Source: Cupriavidus sp. MP-37 (GTDB lineage: Bacteria > Pseudomonadota > Gammaproteobacteria > Burkholderiales > Burkholderiaceae). From it: 64,000 bases of DNA. The notes beneath the pieces were generated by a model. The model was not told where the DNA came from. It ran no database searches and saw nothing but the letters and a program-made list of their open reading frames with translations. Location of the stretch: contig NZ_CP085345.1 of assembly GCF_020618415.1 (NCBI RefSeq), positions 1 to 64,000 of the forward strand. Reading direction: 5' to 3'. The translations under genes were made by a program, and so were the position numbers. Below, piece after piece: positions 8,348 to 16,351 of the stretch. Positions within the stretch are counted from its first letter, which is position 1; every line of letters begins with the position of its first letter.

Positions 8348-9271
8348 ATGAATATCTCGCTCCCGCAACTGAAGGCCTTTGCCGCCGTGGCGCGGCACAA
8401 GAGCTTTACCCGCGCCGCGGTCGAACTGGGGCTGACGCAATCCGCGGTCAGCCGCAGCGTGCGCGAGCTGGAAGAAGAGATCGACCAGCGGCTGTTCGAC
8501 CGCACCACGCGCCAGGTGGAACTGACCGACGCGGGCCAGCACCTGTCGCAGCGCATCTGCCACCTGATCGAGGAAGTGGAGCAGACGCTGCGTGACAGCC
8601 AGAGCGCCAGCCGTCCGTGCCAGGGCCTGGTGCAGATCGCCTCGGACCCGGTGCTGAGCTCGATGTCGCTGCCGACGTGGCTGGCCGGATGCCGGCAGGC
8701 GTGGCCGGCGATCGCCATCCACCTGAAGGACCGTCCGCAGGAATCGGTGCTGCAGAGCGTGCGCAGCGGCGAGGTCGACTTCGGCATCGCCACCGATCCG
8801 CGTGCCGGCGATGACCTGTATTGCGAACCGTTGTGCGTCGACGCCTATCACGCGGTGCTGCCTGCCAAGCACCCGCTGGCCCAGCACGATACCGTGGGCT
8901 GGGGCGACCTGTGCGATGCCAGCGTGCTCACGCTGGACCAGCAATGCGGCGTGCAGCCCGTGGTGGAGAAGGCGCTCAGCAGCTATCACGTGCGCGCCGG
9001 CTCGCTGCAGTTGCTGGGCCATTTCGCGGCGGTGTTCGGCATGGTGGCGCTGGGGCTGGGCATCGGCGTGCTGCCGTCGCGGGCGCAGGCGGGCGGCATG
9101 CATCCCGCCGCGGTCATGCGGCCGCTGCGGCCGCAGGTGACTTCGACGGTGATGCTGGTGCGGCGCAAGAGCCGGTCGCTCAAGCCCAACGCTGCCGCGA
9201 TCTGGGACGCCTTGCGCGGGCAGGAGTACCAGGAGCCGCCTGTGCGCAGGCGCGAAGCCACAACGGTGTGA
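8348..9271 (+). CDS. LysR-type transcriptional regulator
   Basis: 307 aa from the ATG after GGGGAGCAAGCC. The N-terminal winged helix is clear (LPQLKAFAAVARHKSFTRA, ELGLTQSAVSRSVRELEEE), followed by an effector-binding domain of normal length. The region upstream of this ATG in the same frame is not protein-like. It is divergent from the LysR at 7102-8043. Downstream lies a small membrane protein gene with its own promoter. The effector is unknown. Confidence 0.85.
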   Translation: MNISLPQLKAFAAVARHKSFTRAAVELGLTQSAVSRSVRELEEEIDQRLFDRTTRQVELTDAGQHLSQRICHLIEEVEQTLRDSQSASRPCQGLVQIASDPVLSSMSLPTWLAGCRQAWPAIAIHLKDRPQESVLQSVRSGEVDFGIATDPRAGDDLYCEPLCVDAYHAVLPAKHPLAQHDTVGWGDLCDASVLTLDQQCGVQPVVEKALSSYHVRAGSLQLLGHFAAVFGMVALGLGIGVLPSRAQAGGMHPAAVMRPLRPQVTSTVMLVRRKSRSLKPNAAAIWDALRGQEYQEPPVRRREATTV

Positions 9272-9317
9272 AGAGGGGGCCTGTACGGAGGCGTGTTGGA
9301 TTAGTGCAAAACCTCTA

Positions 9318-9339
9318 CTGATATATTACATACAGGATA
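9318..9339 (+). promoter_or_regulatory. 22-bp AT-rich operator-like element, copy 1
   Basis: CTGATATATTACATACAGGATA lies directly against the -35 box of the 9340-9368 promoter. It matches 19 of 22 bases of the element at 10122-10143 upstream of the oxalate/formate transporter. The placement suggests an activator or repressor site shared by the two transcription units. The binding protein is unknown. Confidence 0.55.
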
Positions 9340-9368
9340 TTTACACATAGTGCGGCGCAGCATATAAT
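9340..9368 (+). promoter_or_regulatory. Sigma-70 promoter for the 72-aa membrane protein
   Basis: TTTACA (9340-9345), a 17-bp spacer and a perfect TATAAT (9363-9368), about 36 bp upstream of the ATG at 9405. This is the best consensus promoter I saw in the window and it stands out in otherwise GC-rich DNA. Confidence 0.8.
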
Positions 9369-9404
9369 GAAAACTCCTGATCACAACGCTACTGGAGTTT
9401 TCAA

Positions 9405-9623
9405 ATGGAAGTCGCTCTTCTCGTCGCCCTTGGCCTGGCCCTGATTGCTGTCGGTGTGGGCGTGACCACGCTGCTGGCCACGCGCCTGCCGATGGATGTG
9501 CTGGTCACCGCGCAGGACCACGGCCGCTTCGCCGGCCTGGGCTCGGACCAGCACAGCGACGGCGTGGGTCGCGCCAGCGCGTCGCGCATCGTGCCGGCTG
9601 CCGGTGAACTCGCCTATGCCTGA
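9405..9623 (+). CDS. Small membrane-anchored protein
   Basis: 72 aa. One hydrophobic segment near the N-terminus (VALLVALGLALIAVGVGV, residues ~3-20, possibly extending to ~30), then a polar tail containing several Asp, His and Ser residues (DHGRFAGLGSDQHSDGVGRA). There is a weak CTGGAG ribosome binding site. The near-consensus promoter and the adjacent 22-bp element shared with the transporter gene indicate that it is expressed and perhaps co-regulated with oxalate/formate transport. I do not recognise the family. Confidence 0.65.
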   Translation: MEVALLVALGLALIAVGVGVTTLLATRLPMDVLVTAQDHGRFAGLGSDQHSDGVGRASASRIVPAAGELAYA

Positions 9624-10243
9624 GGCCGGCAGGCGCGCGGCGCTTTCGCGCTGAAGCGCTGATTGGCAGGGGCTGCGGCGGCCGGCATCCCTTGCGACCA
9701 TCACGGCGAGCACGGCCGCCCCCTCCCTTATCTCCCCTCTGTTCGCGATGGCGAACGCCTTGCGCGCCGTTGCGCGTCTTGTCCGCCTGCCGGCACCTGC
9801 CTGCTAATCCATCGGCTGGAATCCCGCGATTCCATATCAATACGGACACCGCCAGACCTCCATGTCTGCATCTAGGGACTTTCCCGAACCCATCGTTTTC
9901 CCGGTTTTTTGCCAGCGCGATCCCCGGCATGCTTGCGGATGCCGTGGGTGGTCCGATTTATCGGGCATCTTCAGGTAACTGCTTGATTTCCAAAGACTCT
10001 TGATGCTGCCGGAACAGGCATTGATGCAGTTTGCGCACCAGTCGCACGCTGTCAGTGCAGGGTACGTCACCACCTTACGCGGCTGCATGCTGCACAGCCG
10101 CGACGAATACGCTTGACTTACCTGATATATCACATACCGTATAGCACTAGAACGGCTCAGCTGTTCTTCGACCGAGAGTTACGCAGAGGCGTCTACAGGC
10201 GCCCATCTTCCACCTTGGCGGTTCGCCGCTATAAGGAGACATC
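9624..10243. other. 620-bp region without a gene, upstream of the OxlT-type transporter
   Basis: No convincing coding frame. Short frames open here are biased to Arg, Pro and Ser and lack ribosome binding sites. Composition falls from GC-rich at the left to markedly AT-richer between ~9830 and 10150. The right end carries TTGACT (10113-10118) and the 22-bp element at 10122-10143, so the transporter promoter is probably at 10113-10145, leaving a ~100-nt leader. No known riboswitch fold was recognised. Confidence 0.55.
10122..10143 (+). promoter_or_regulatory. 22-bp AT-rich operator-like element, copy 2
   Basis: CTGATATATCACATACCGTATA, 19/22 identical to the element at 9318-9339 and in the same orientation. 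It starts four bases after a TTGACT -35-like hexamer (10113-10118), so a protein bound here would cover the core promoter of the oxalate/formate transporter. The outer four bases TATA/TATA make a loose dyad. Confidence 0.55.
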
Positions 10244-11563
10244 ATGGAATTGCAGCAGAGGGAATCCACGTCGCGCTTTGCGTCGCCGTGGGTGCAACTG
10301 GTATTCGGCGTGATCTGCATGGCGATGATCGCCAACATGCAATACGGCTGGACCCTGTTCGTCAACCCGATCGACGACAAATACGGCTGGGGCCGCACCG
10401 CGATCCAGGTCGCCTTCACCATCTTCGTTGTGACCGAAACCTGGCTGGTGCCGATCGAGGGCTACCTGGTCGACAAGTACGGCCCGCGCCCGGTGGTGGT
10501 GGGCGGCGGCCTGCTGTGCGCGGTGGCCTGGGCGCTGAACTCGGTGGCATCTTCGCTGCCCATGCTGTACGTCGCGGCGGCCATCGGCGGCCTGGGCGCC
10601 GGCGCGGTGTATGGCACCTGCGTGGGCAATGCGCTGAAGTGGTTCCCGAATCGCCGCGGCCTCGCCGCGGGGATTACCGCGGCCGGTTTCGGTGCCGGCT
10701 CGGCGCTCACCGTGGTGCCGATCGCCAACATGATCAAGACCTCGGGCTATGAAGCGGCATTCCTGTGGTTCGGGCTGGGCCAGGGGCTGGTGGTATTCAT
10801 CCTCGGCATGGCCCTGTACCCGCCGTCGGCCAGGATCCTGAGCGAGGTCAAGACCACGCTGAAGGCCGCCGCCACCTACAACGCTTCGCCGCGCGAGGTG
10901 CTGAAGTCGCCGATCTTCTGGGTCATGTACGCGATGTTCGTGATGATGGCCGCCGGCGGCCTGATGGCCACCGCGCAGCTGGGCCCGATCGCCAAGGACT
11001 TCGGCCTGCACGAGGCACCGATCTCCATCCTCGGCCTGACCCTGCCGGCGCTGACCTTCGCGCTGACCATCGACCGCGTGCTCAATGGCCTGACGCGTCC
11101 GTTCTTCGGCTGGATCTCCGACCATATCGGCCGCGAACGCACCATGTTCTTCGCCTTCGCGGTCGAAGCCGTCGGCATCCTGCTGCTGTCGAAGTACGGC
11201 CACCATCCGGTAGCATTCGTGATCCTGACCGGCGTGGTGTTCTTCGCCTGGGGCGAGATCTACAGCCTGTTCCCGGCCACCTGCGGCGACACCTTCGGGC
11301 CCAAGTTTGCCGCGACCAACGCCGGCTTGCTGTACACCGCCAAGGGCACCGCCGCCTTGCTGGTGCCGTTCTCCAGCGTGATCACCGCCGCCACCGGCAG
11401 CTGGCACGCGGTGTTCATGGTGGCCTCCGGCATGGCGGCACTGACCGCGGCGATGGCGCTGTTCGTGCTCAAGCCGATGCGCGAGGCCCATGCCCGCAAG
11501 TACGTGCATGCCAACACCGCCGCGCCGATGGGCTACCGCACCGTGCATGAAGACCTGACCTGA
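10244..11563 (+). CDS. MFS transporter, oxalate/formate antiporter (OxlT) family
   Basis: 439 aa with twelve hydrophobic segments and the MFS inter-domain loop around residues 205-225. The first span, with NMQYGWTLFVNPI, and the loop KYGPRPVVVGGG match the OxlT group of the major facilitator superfamily. This group exchanges oxalate and formate across the inner membrane. The gene follows AAGGAGACATC and has a regulated-looking promoter. Placed between oxc-frc and a formate dehydrogenase, it most likely brings oxalate in. Related OHS-family carriers take other dicarboxylates, so substrate is inferred from context. Confidence 0.88.
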   Translation: MELQQRESTSRFASPWVQLVFGVICMAMIANMQYGWTLFVNPIDDKYGWGRTAIQVAFTIFVVTETWLVPIEGYLVDKYGPRPVVVGGGLLCAVAWALNSVASSLPMLYVAAAIGGLGAGAVYGTCVGNALKWFPNRRGLAAGITAAGFGAGSALTVVPIANMIKTSGYEAAFLWFGLGQGLVVFILGMALYPPSARILSEVKTTLKAAATYNASPREVLKSPIFWVMYAMFVMMAAGGLMATAQLGPIAKDFGLHEAPISILGLTLPALTFALTIDRVLNGLTRPFFGWISDHIGRERTMFFAFAVEAVGILLLSKYGHHPVAFVILTGVVFFAWGEIYSLFPATCGDTFGPKFAATNAGLLYTAKGTAALLVPFSSVITAATGSWHAVFMVASGMAALTAAMALFVLKPMREAHARKYVHANTAAPMGYRTVHEDLT

Positions 11564-11742
11564 TGAAGAAAGCCGTACGGCGCCGGCCGGCGCCGGCAGG
11601 ACCCGGGCGCTGCGGTTGCGATGCCTGCACAGCCGCCGCGCCCGGTAGCACAATACGACAACAACAAGGCCCGACAGCAGGGCGACCCGCCGGGCGCCTT
11701 CCTGATCGCAGCGCATACCCACAAACAACATCCAGGCACGCC

Positions 11743-13452
11743 ATGAACCAGGTTGTCATTCCCCTCGAGGCGACGGGCCTCAGCCGGCAGCGCAAGCGCC
11801 GCCAGCCCAAGGGCCGGCAGGTCGACGCGGCCGCGCTGGCCGAAGTGCGCGTGGCGCTGGGCGACATGCCCCGCCGGCGCGATCTGCTGATCGAACACCT
11901 GCATTGCATCAACGACCGCTACGGCCAGCTCGCCATGCCGCACCTGGTGGCGCTGGCCAGCGAGCTGCGGCTGTCGATGACCGAGGTCTACGAGGTCGCC
12001 ACGTTCTATCACCACTTCGATGTGGTGCGCGAGGATGCCGACGGCCAGATCGCGCCGCCGCCCGCGCTGACGGTGCGCGTATGCGAGGGCATTGCCTGCG
12101 AGCTGGCCGGTGCGCAGGCGCTGATCGACAAGCTGCCGGCGCTGCTCGGCACCGAGGTGCGGGTGGTCGCCGCGCCCTGCATCGGCCGCTGCGAGAAGGC
12201 GCCGGCGGTGCTGGTCGGACAGAACCCGGTCGATGCCGCGACCACCGACGCAATCGGCGCAGCGGTGCAGGCCAAAGCGGTGCGCCATGTGCCCGAACCT
12301 TATATCGACTACGACGCTTACCGGCGCGATGGCGGATATGCGCTGCTGAAGTCCCTCGCCGGCGGGGCGCTCGACGCGAGCGCCGTGCTGTCGACGATGG
12401 AGGATTCCGGCCTGCGCGGACTGGGCGGCGCAGGCTTCCCGACCGGACGCAAATGGCGCATCGTGCGTGGCGAAGCCACGCCGCGGCTGATGGCGGTCAA
12501 TATCGACGAAGGCGAGCCCGGCACCTTCAAGGACCGCGTCTATCTGGAACGCGATCCGCACCGGTTCCTGGAGGGGATGCTGATCGCGGCGCGGGTGGTC
12601 GACGTGGCGGCGGTCTACATCTACCTGCGCGATGAATATGCCGGCTGCCGCGCGCTGCTGGCCGAGGCCTTGCAGCAGCTGCAGCAGGACCCGCCGGTCC
12701 CGGGGCTGCCGCGCATCGAGCTGCGCCGCGGCGCGGGCGCGTATATCTGCGGCGAAGAATCGGCCATGATCGAATCGATCGAAGGCAAGCGCGGCATGCC
12801 GCGGCTGCGCCCGCCCTACGTGGCGCAGGTGGGACTGTTCGGCCGGCCGACGCTGGAGCACAACTTCGAAACCCTGTACTGGGTGCGCGACATCATCGAG
12901 AAGGGCGCGGAGTGGTTTGCCGCGCAGGGGCGCAACGGGCGCAAGGGCTTGCGCTCGTTCTCGGTCTCCGGCCGCGTAAAGAAGCCGGGCGTCCACCTGG
13001 CGCCGGCGGGCATCACCGTGCGCGAGCTGATCGACGAATACTGCGGCGGCATGCTCGACGGCCATGCGTTCTACGGCTACCTGCCGGGCGGCGCGTCGGG
13101 CGGCATCCTGCCGGCCGCGCTGGGCAATATCCCGCTGGACTTCGACACGCTGCAGCCCTACGGCTGCTTTATCGGCTCGGCCGCAATCGTGATCCTGTCC
13201 GACCACGACAGCGCCACGCAGGCGGCGCGCAACCTGATGCACTTCTTCAAGCACGAGTCGTGCGGACAATGCACGCCGTGCCGCACCGGCACGGCCAAGA
13301 CGCTCGACCTGATCCGCCAGCCGAAGTGGGACCTGGCGGCGTTGGACGACCTGTCCGCGGTGATGCGCGATGCCTCGATCTGCGGCCTGGGACAGGCCGC
13401 GCCGAACCCCGTCGACTGCGTGATCAAGTACTTCCCGCACGAACTGGCCTGA
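11743..13452 (+). CDS. fdwB: NAD-dependent formate dehydrogenase beta subunit (fused NuoE-NuoF type)
   Basis: 569 aa joining two complex I-like modules. Residues ~30-185 are NuoE-like with a [2Fe-2S] set at C114, C119, C146 and C150. From ~190 a NuoF-like part carries the FMN/NADH loop GLRGLGGAGFPTGRKW (223-238), NIDEGEPGTFKDR, and the [4Fe-4S] ligands C507, C510, C513 and C547 (CGQCTPC...SICG). It passes electrons from the alpha subunit to NAD+. The ATG at 11743 is the first credible start; upstream frame is not protein-like. It lies 26 bp before the alpha-subunit gene. The symbol follows the two-subunit enzymes of Cupriavidus and Methylobacterium and is a recollection, not a search result. 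Confidence 0.88.
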   Translation: MNQVVIPLEATGLSRQRKRRQPKGRQVDAAALAEVRVALGDMPRRRDLLIEHLHCINDRYGQLAMPHLVALASELRLSMTEVYEVATFYHHFDVVREDADGQIAPPPALTVRVCEGIACELAGAQALIDKLPALLGTEVRVVAAPCIGRCEKAPAVLVGQNPVDAATTDAIGAAVQAKAVRHVPEPYIDYDAYRRDGGYALLKSLAGGALDASAVLSTMEDSGLRGLGGAGFPTGRKWRIVRGEATPRLMAVNIDEGEPGTFKDRVYLERDPHRFLEGMLIAARVVDVAAVYIYLRDEYAGCRALLAEALQQLQQDPPVPGLPRIELRRGAGAYICGEESAMIESIEGKRGMPRLRPPYVAQVGLFGRPTLEHNFETLYWVRDIIEKGAEWFAAQGRNGRKGLRSFSVSGRVKKPGVHLAPAGITVRELIDEYCGGMLDGHAFYGYLPGGASGGILPAALGNIPLDFDTLQPYGCFIGSAAIVILSDHDSATQAARNLMHFFKHESCGQCTPCRTGTAKTLDLIRQPKWDLAALDDLSAVMRDASICGLGQAAPNPVDCVIKYFPHELA

Positions 13453-13478
13453 TGCCCGCCCGAGCCTGAGAGACAGAC

Positions 13479-16301
13479 ATGAATGCACTGACCCGCGCCG
13501 AACGCGCGCTAGTCGAATCCGCCGAGCCAGCCGTCACCTTTACCCTCAATGGCCGCGAAGTCAGCGCGCAGCCCGGCGAAAGCCTGCTGAAGGTGGCCCA
13601 GCGCGAAGGCTTTGACGTGCCGCACCTGTGCTACAAGGACGGCCTCGAGCCCGCCGGCAATTGCCGCGCCTGCATGGTCGAGATCCAGGGCGAGCGCGTG
13701 CTGGCGCCGTCCTGCTGCCGCTATCCCGCCGCAGGCATGCAGGTGCAGACCGAATCGGAGCGTGCCCGCCGCGCCCAGCGCACCGTGCTGGAACTGCTGC
13801 AGTCGGACATGCCGGAAGCGGAATACACGCGCCACAACGAACTTGACCAGTGGGCGGCGAAGCTGGAAGTCGGCAAGCCGCGCTTCGCCCCGCGCGAGCG
13901 CGTCGCGGCGGACCTGTCGCACCCGGCCATTGCCGTCAACCTCGATGCCTGCATCCAGTGCACCCGCTGCCTGCGCGCCTGCCGCGACGAACAGGTCAAC
14001 GACGTGATCGGCCTGGCGCTGCGCGGCGATGAGGCCCGCATCGTGTTCGACATGGACGACCCGATGGGCGCGTCCACCTGCGTCGCCTGCGGCGAATGCG
14101 TGCAGGCCTGCCCGACCGGCGCGCTGATGCCCGCGCGCGATGCCGCGCTGGCGGTGCCGGACAAGCAGGTCGAATCGGTGTGCCCGTACTGCGGTGTCGG
14201 CTGCCAGCTGACCTACAACGTCAAGGACAACCGCATCCTGTTCGTGGAAGGCCGCGACGGCCCGGCCAACCACCAGCGGCTGTGCGTCAAGGGCCGCTAC
14301 GGCTTCGACTACGTGCAGCACCCGCAGCGGCTGACCGTGCCGCTGGTGCGCCGCGACGGGGTGCCGAAGCAGGGCGATTTCGTCATGGATCCCGACCACG
14401 TCATGGACGTGTTCCGCGAAGCCACCTGGGAAGAGGCGCTGGCGCTTGCCGGCGGCAAGCTCGCGCAGATCCGCGACACGCATGGCAAGCGCGCGCTGGC
14501 CGGGTTTGGCTCGGCCAAGGGCAGCAATGAGGAGGCCTACCTGTTCCAGAAGCTGGTGCGCACCGGCTTCGGCAGCAACAACGTCGACCACTGCACGCGG
14601 CTGTGCCATGCCTCGTCGGTGGCGGCGCTGCTGGAAGGGATCGGCTCGGGCGCGGTGTCGAACCCGGTAATGGATGTCGACAAGGCCGAGGTGGTGATCG
14701 TGATCGGCGCCAACCCGACCGTGAACCACCCGGTCGCGGCGAGCTGGATCAAGAACGCCGTGAAGAACGGCACCAAGCTGATCGTGGCCGATCCGCGCCG
14801 TTCCGACCTGGCGCGCTTCGCCTGGCGCTTCCTGCAGTTCAAGCCCGATGCCGACGTCGCGCTGCTCAACGCGATGATGCATGTGATCGTCAACGAGGGC
14901 CTGGTCGACCGCGACTTCATCGACAGCCGCACCATCGGCTTCGACGAGCTGCAGCGCAACGTCGCCGCCTACAGCCCCGAGCTGATGGCGCCGATCTGCG
15001 GCATCGACGCCGAAACCATCCGCGAGGTCGCGCGCGTCTATGCCACCTCGAAGGGTTCGATGATCCTGTGGGGCATGGGCGTGTCGCAGCATGTGCACGG
15101 CACCGACAACGCGCGCTGCCTGATCGCGCTGGCGCTGATGACGGGCCAGATCGGCCGGCCCGGCACCGGCCTGCATCCGCTGCGCGGGCAGAACAACGTG
15201 CAGGGCGCTTCCGACGCGGGGCTGATCCCGATGATGTATCCCGACTACCGCCGCGTCGACGACCCGCTGGCGATCGCCAGCTTCGAAGCGCTGTGGGGCA
15301 TGCCGCTGGACCGCCAGCCCGGCCTGACCGTGGTCGAGGTGATGCAGGCGATCGAGCGCGGCGAAGTGCGCGGAATGTACATCATGGGAGAGAACCCGGC
15401 GATGTCCGACCCCGACGCCGAGCATGCGCGCGCGGCGCTGGCGTCGCTCGACCACCTGGTGGTGCAGGACATCTTCCTGACCGAGACCGCGTACCTGGCG
15501 GACGTGGTGCTGCCGGCCTCGGCCTTCCCCGAGAAGACCGGCACCTTCACCAACACCGACCGCACCGTGCAGCTCGGCCGGCAGGCGCTGAACCCGCCCG
15601 GGCAGGCGCGCCAGGACCTGTGGATCATCCAGCAGATGGCGGCGCAGCTGGGGCTGGACTGGCGCTACGACAGCGTCGAGGACGTGTTCAACGAGATGCG
15701 CCAGGCGATGCCGAGCATCGGCGGCATGACCTGGGAGCGCCTGGAGCGCGAGCACGCCGTGACCTATCCATGCCTGGAAGAGGGCGATCCGGGCGAGCCG
15801 GTGATTTTCACGGACAGCTTCCCGACCGCCACTGGCCGGGGCCGCTTCGTTCCCGCCGACATCATTCCGGCCGCTGAGCGACCCGATGCGGACTACCCGA
15901 TGGTGCTGATCACCGGGCGCCAGCTGGAGCACTGGCATACCGGCAGCATGACGCGCCGTGCCGGCGTGCTCGATGCGATCGAGCCCGATCCGGTGGCGCT
16001 GGTGCATCCGCTGGATCTCGACGCGCTGGGCGGCACGCCGGGCGGCGTGGTCACGCTGTCGTCGCGGCGCGGCGAGGTCACGCTCTATGCGCGCGCCGAT
16101 GCCGGCACGCCGCGCGGCGCCGTGTTCGTGCCGTTCTGCTACTACGAGGCGGCGATCAACAAGCTGACCAACGCGGCGCTGGATCCGTTCGGCAAGATTC
16201 CCGAGTTCAAGTATTGCGCGATCCGGATGACGGCGGGCGGAGCGGTGCCGGTGCAGTCGAGCTATGGCGGCGGGCAGATCCTGGCGCCTGCCCCGGCCTA
16301 G
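13479..16301 (+). CDS. fdwA: NAD-dependent formate dehydrogenase alpha subunit, Mo/W-bis-pterin enzyme
   Basis: 940 aa. The N-terminus has a [2Fe-2S] ferredoxin domain (C51, C62, C65, C79) and two bacterial-type [4Fe-4S] sets (C158/161/164/168 and C201/204/207/211). The catalytic domain begins with a further [4Fe-4S] set C235, C238, C242, C269. The active site HCTRLCH places cysteine 376 where selenocysteine sits in E. coli FdhF, next to His377. A molydopterin dinucleotide-binding domain closes the protein. It oxidises formate to CO2 in the cytoplasm and reduces NAD+ through the beta subunit. Mo versus W cannot be told from sequence. Start follows GAGAGACAGAC. Confidence 0.92.
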   Translation: MNALTRAERALVESAEPAVTFTLNGREVSAQPGESLLKVAQREGFDVPHLCYKDGLEPAGNCRACMVEIQGERVLAPSCCRYPAAGMQVQTESERARRAQRTVLELLQSDMPEAEYTRHNELDQWAAKLEVGKPRFAPRERVAADLSHPAIAVNLDACIQCTRCLRACRDEQVNDVIGLALRGDEARIVFDMDDPMGASTCVACGECVQACPTGALMPARDAALAVPDKQVESVCPYCGVGCQLTYNVKDNRILFVEGRDGPANHQRLCVKGRYGFDYVQHPQRLTVPLVRRDGVPKQGDFVMDPDHVMDVFREATWEEALALAGGKLAQIRDTHGKRALAGFGSAKGSNEEAYLFQKLVRTGFGSNNVDHCTRLCHASSVAALLEGIGSGAVSNPVMDVDKAEVVIVIGANPTVNHPVAASWIKNAVKNGTKLIVADPRRSDLARFAWRFLQFKPDADVALLNAMMHVIVNEGLVDRDFIDSRTIGFDELQRNVAAYSPELMAPICGIDAETIREVARVYATSKGSMILWGMGVSQHVHGTDNARCLIALALMTGQIGRPGTGLHPLRGQNNVQGASDAGLIPMMYPDYRRVDDPLAIASFEALWGMPLDRQPGLTVVEVMQAIERGEVRGMYIMGENPAMSDPDAEHARAALASLDHLVVQDIFLTETAYLADVVLPASAFPEKTGTFTNTDRTVQLGRQALNPPGQARQDLWIIQQMAAQLGLDWRYDSVEDVFNEMRQAMPSIGGMTWERLEREHAVTYPCLEEGDPGEPVIFTDSFPTATGRGRFVPADIIPAAERPDADYPMVLITGRQLEHWHTGSMTRRAGVLDAIEPDPVALVHPLDLDALGGTPGGVVTLSSRRGEVTLYARADAGTPRGAVFVPFCYYEAAINKLTNAALDPFGKIPEFKYCAIRMTAGGAVPVQSSYGGGQILAPAPA

Positions 16302-16313
16302 CCGCAGGCAGCG

Positions 16314-16348
16314 GTGGTGTTTCGCATCGCAGGCGGGACACCACCTTA
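16314..16348. terminator. Possible hairpin terminator between convergent fdwA and TonB receptor genes
   Basis: An 8-bp stem, GGTGGTGT (16314-16321) with ACACCACC (16339-16346), in the 50-bp gap between convergent genes. The T tract is only two bases, so it is weak as an intrinsic terminator. Confidence 0.4.
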
Positions 16349-16351
16349 ACC

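Noticed and set aside
9663..10003. Short open frames in the 620-bp gap before the transporter
   Set aside because: No ribosome sites, biased Arg/Pro/Ser composition and two overlapping frames of equal quality; no support for either.
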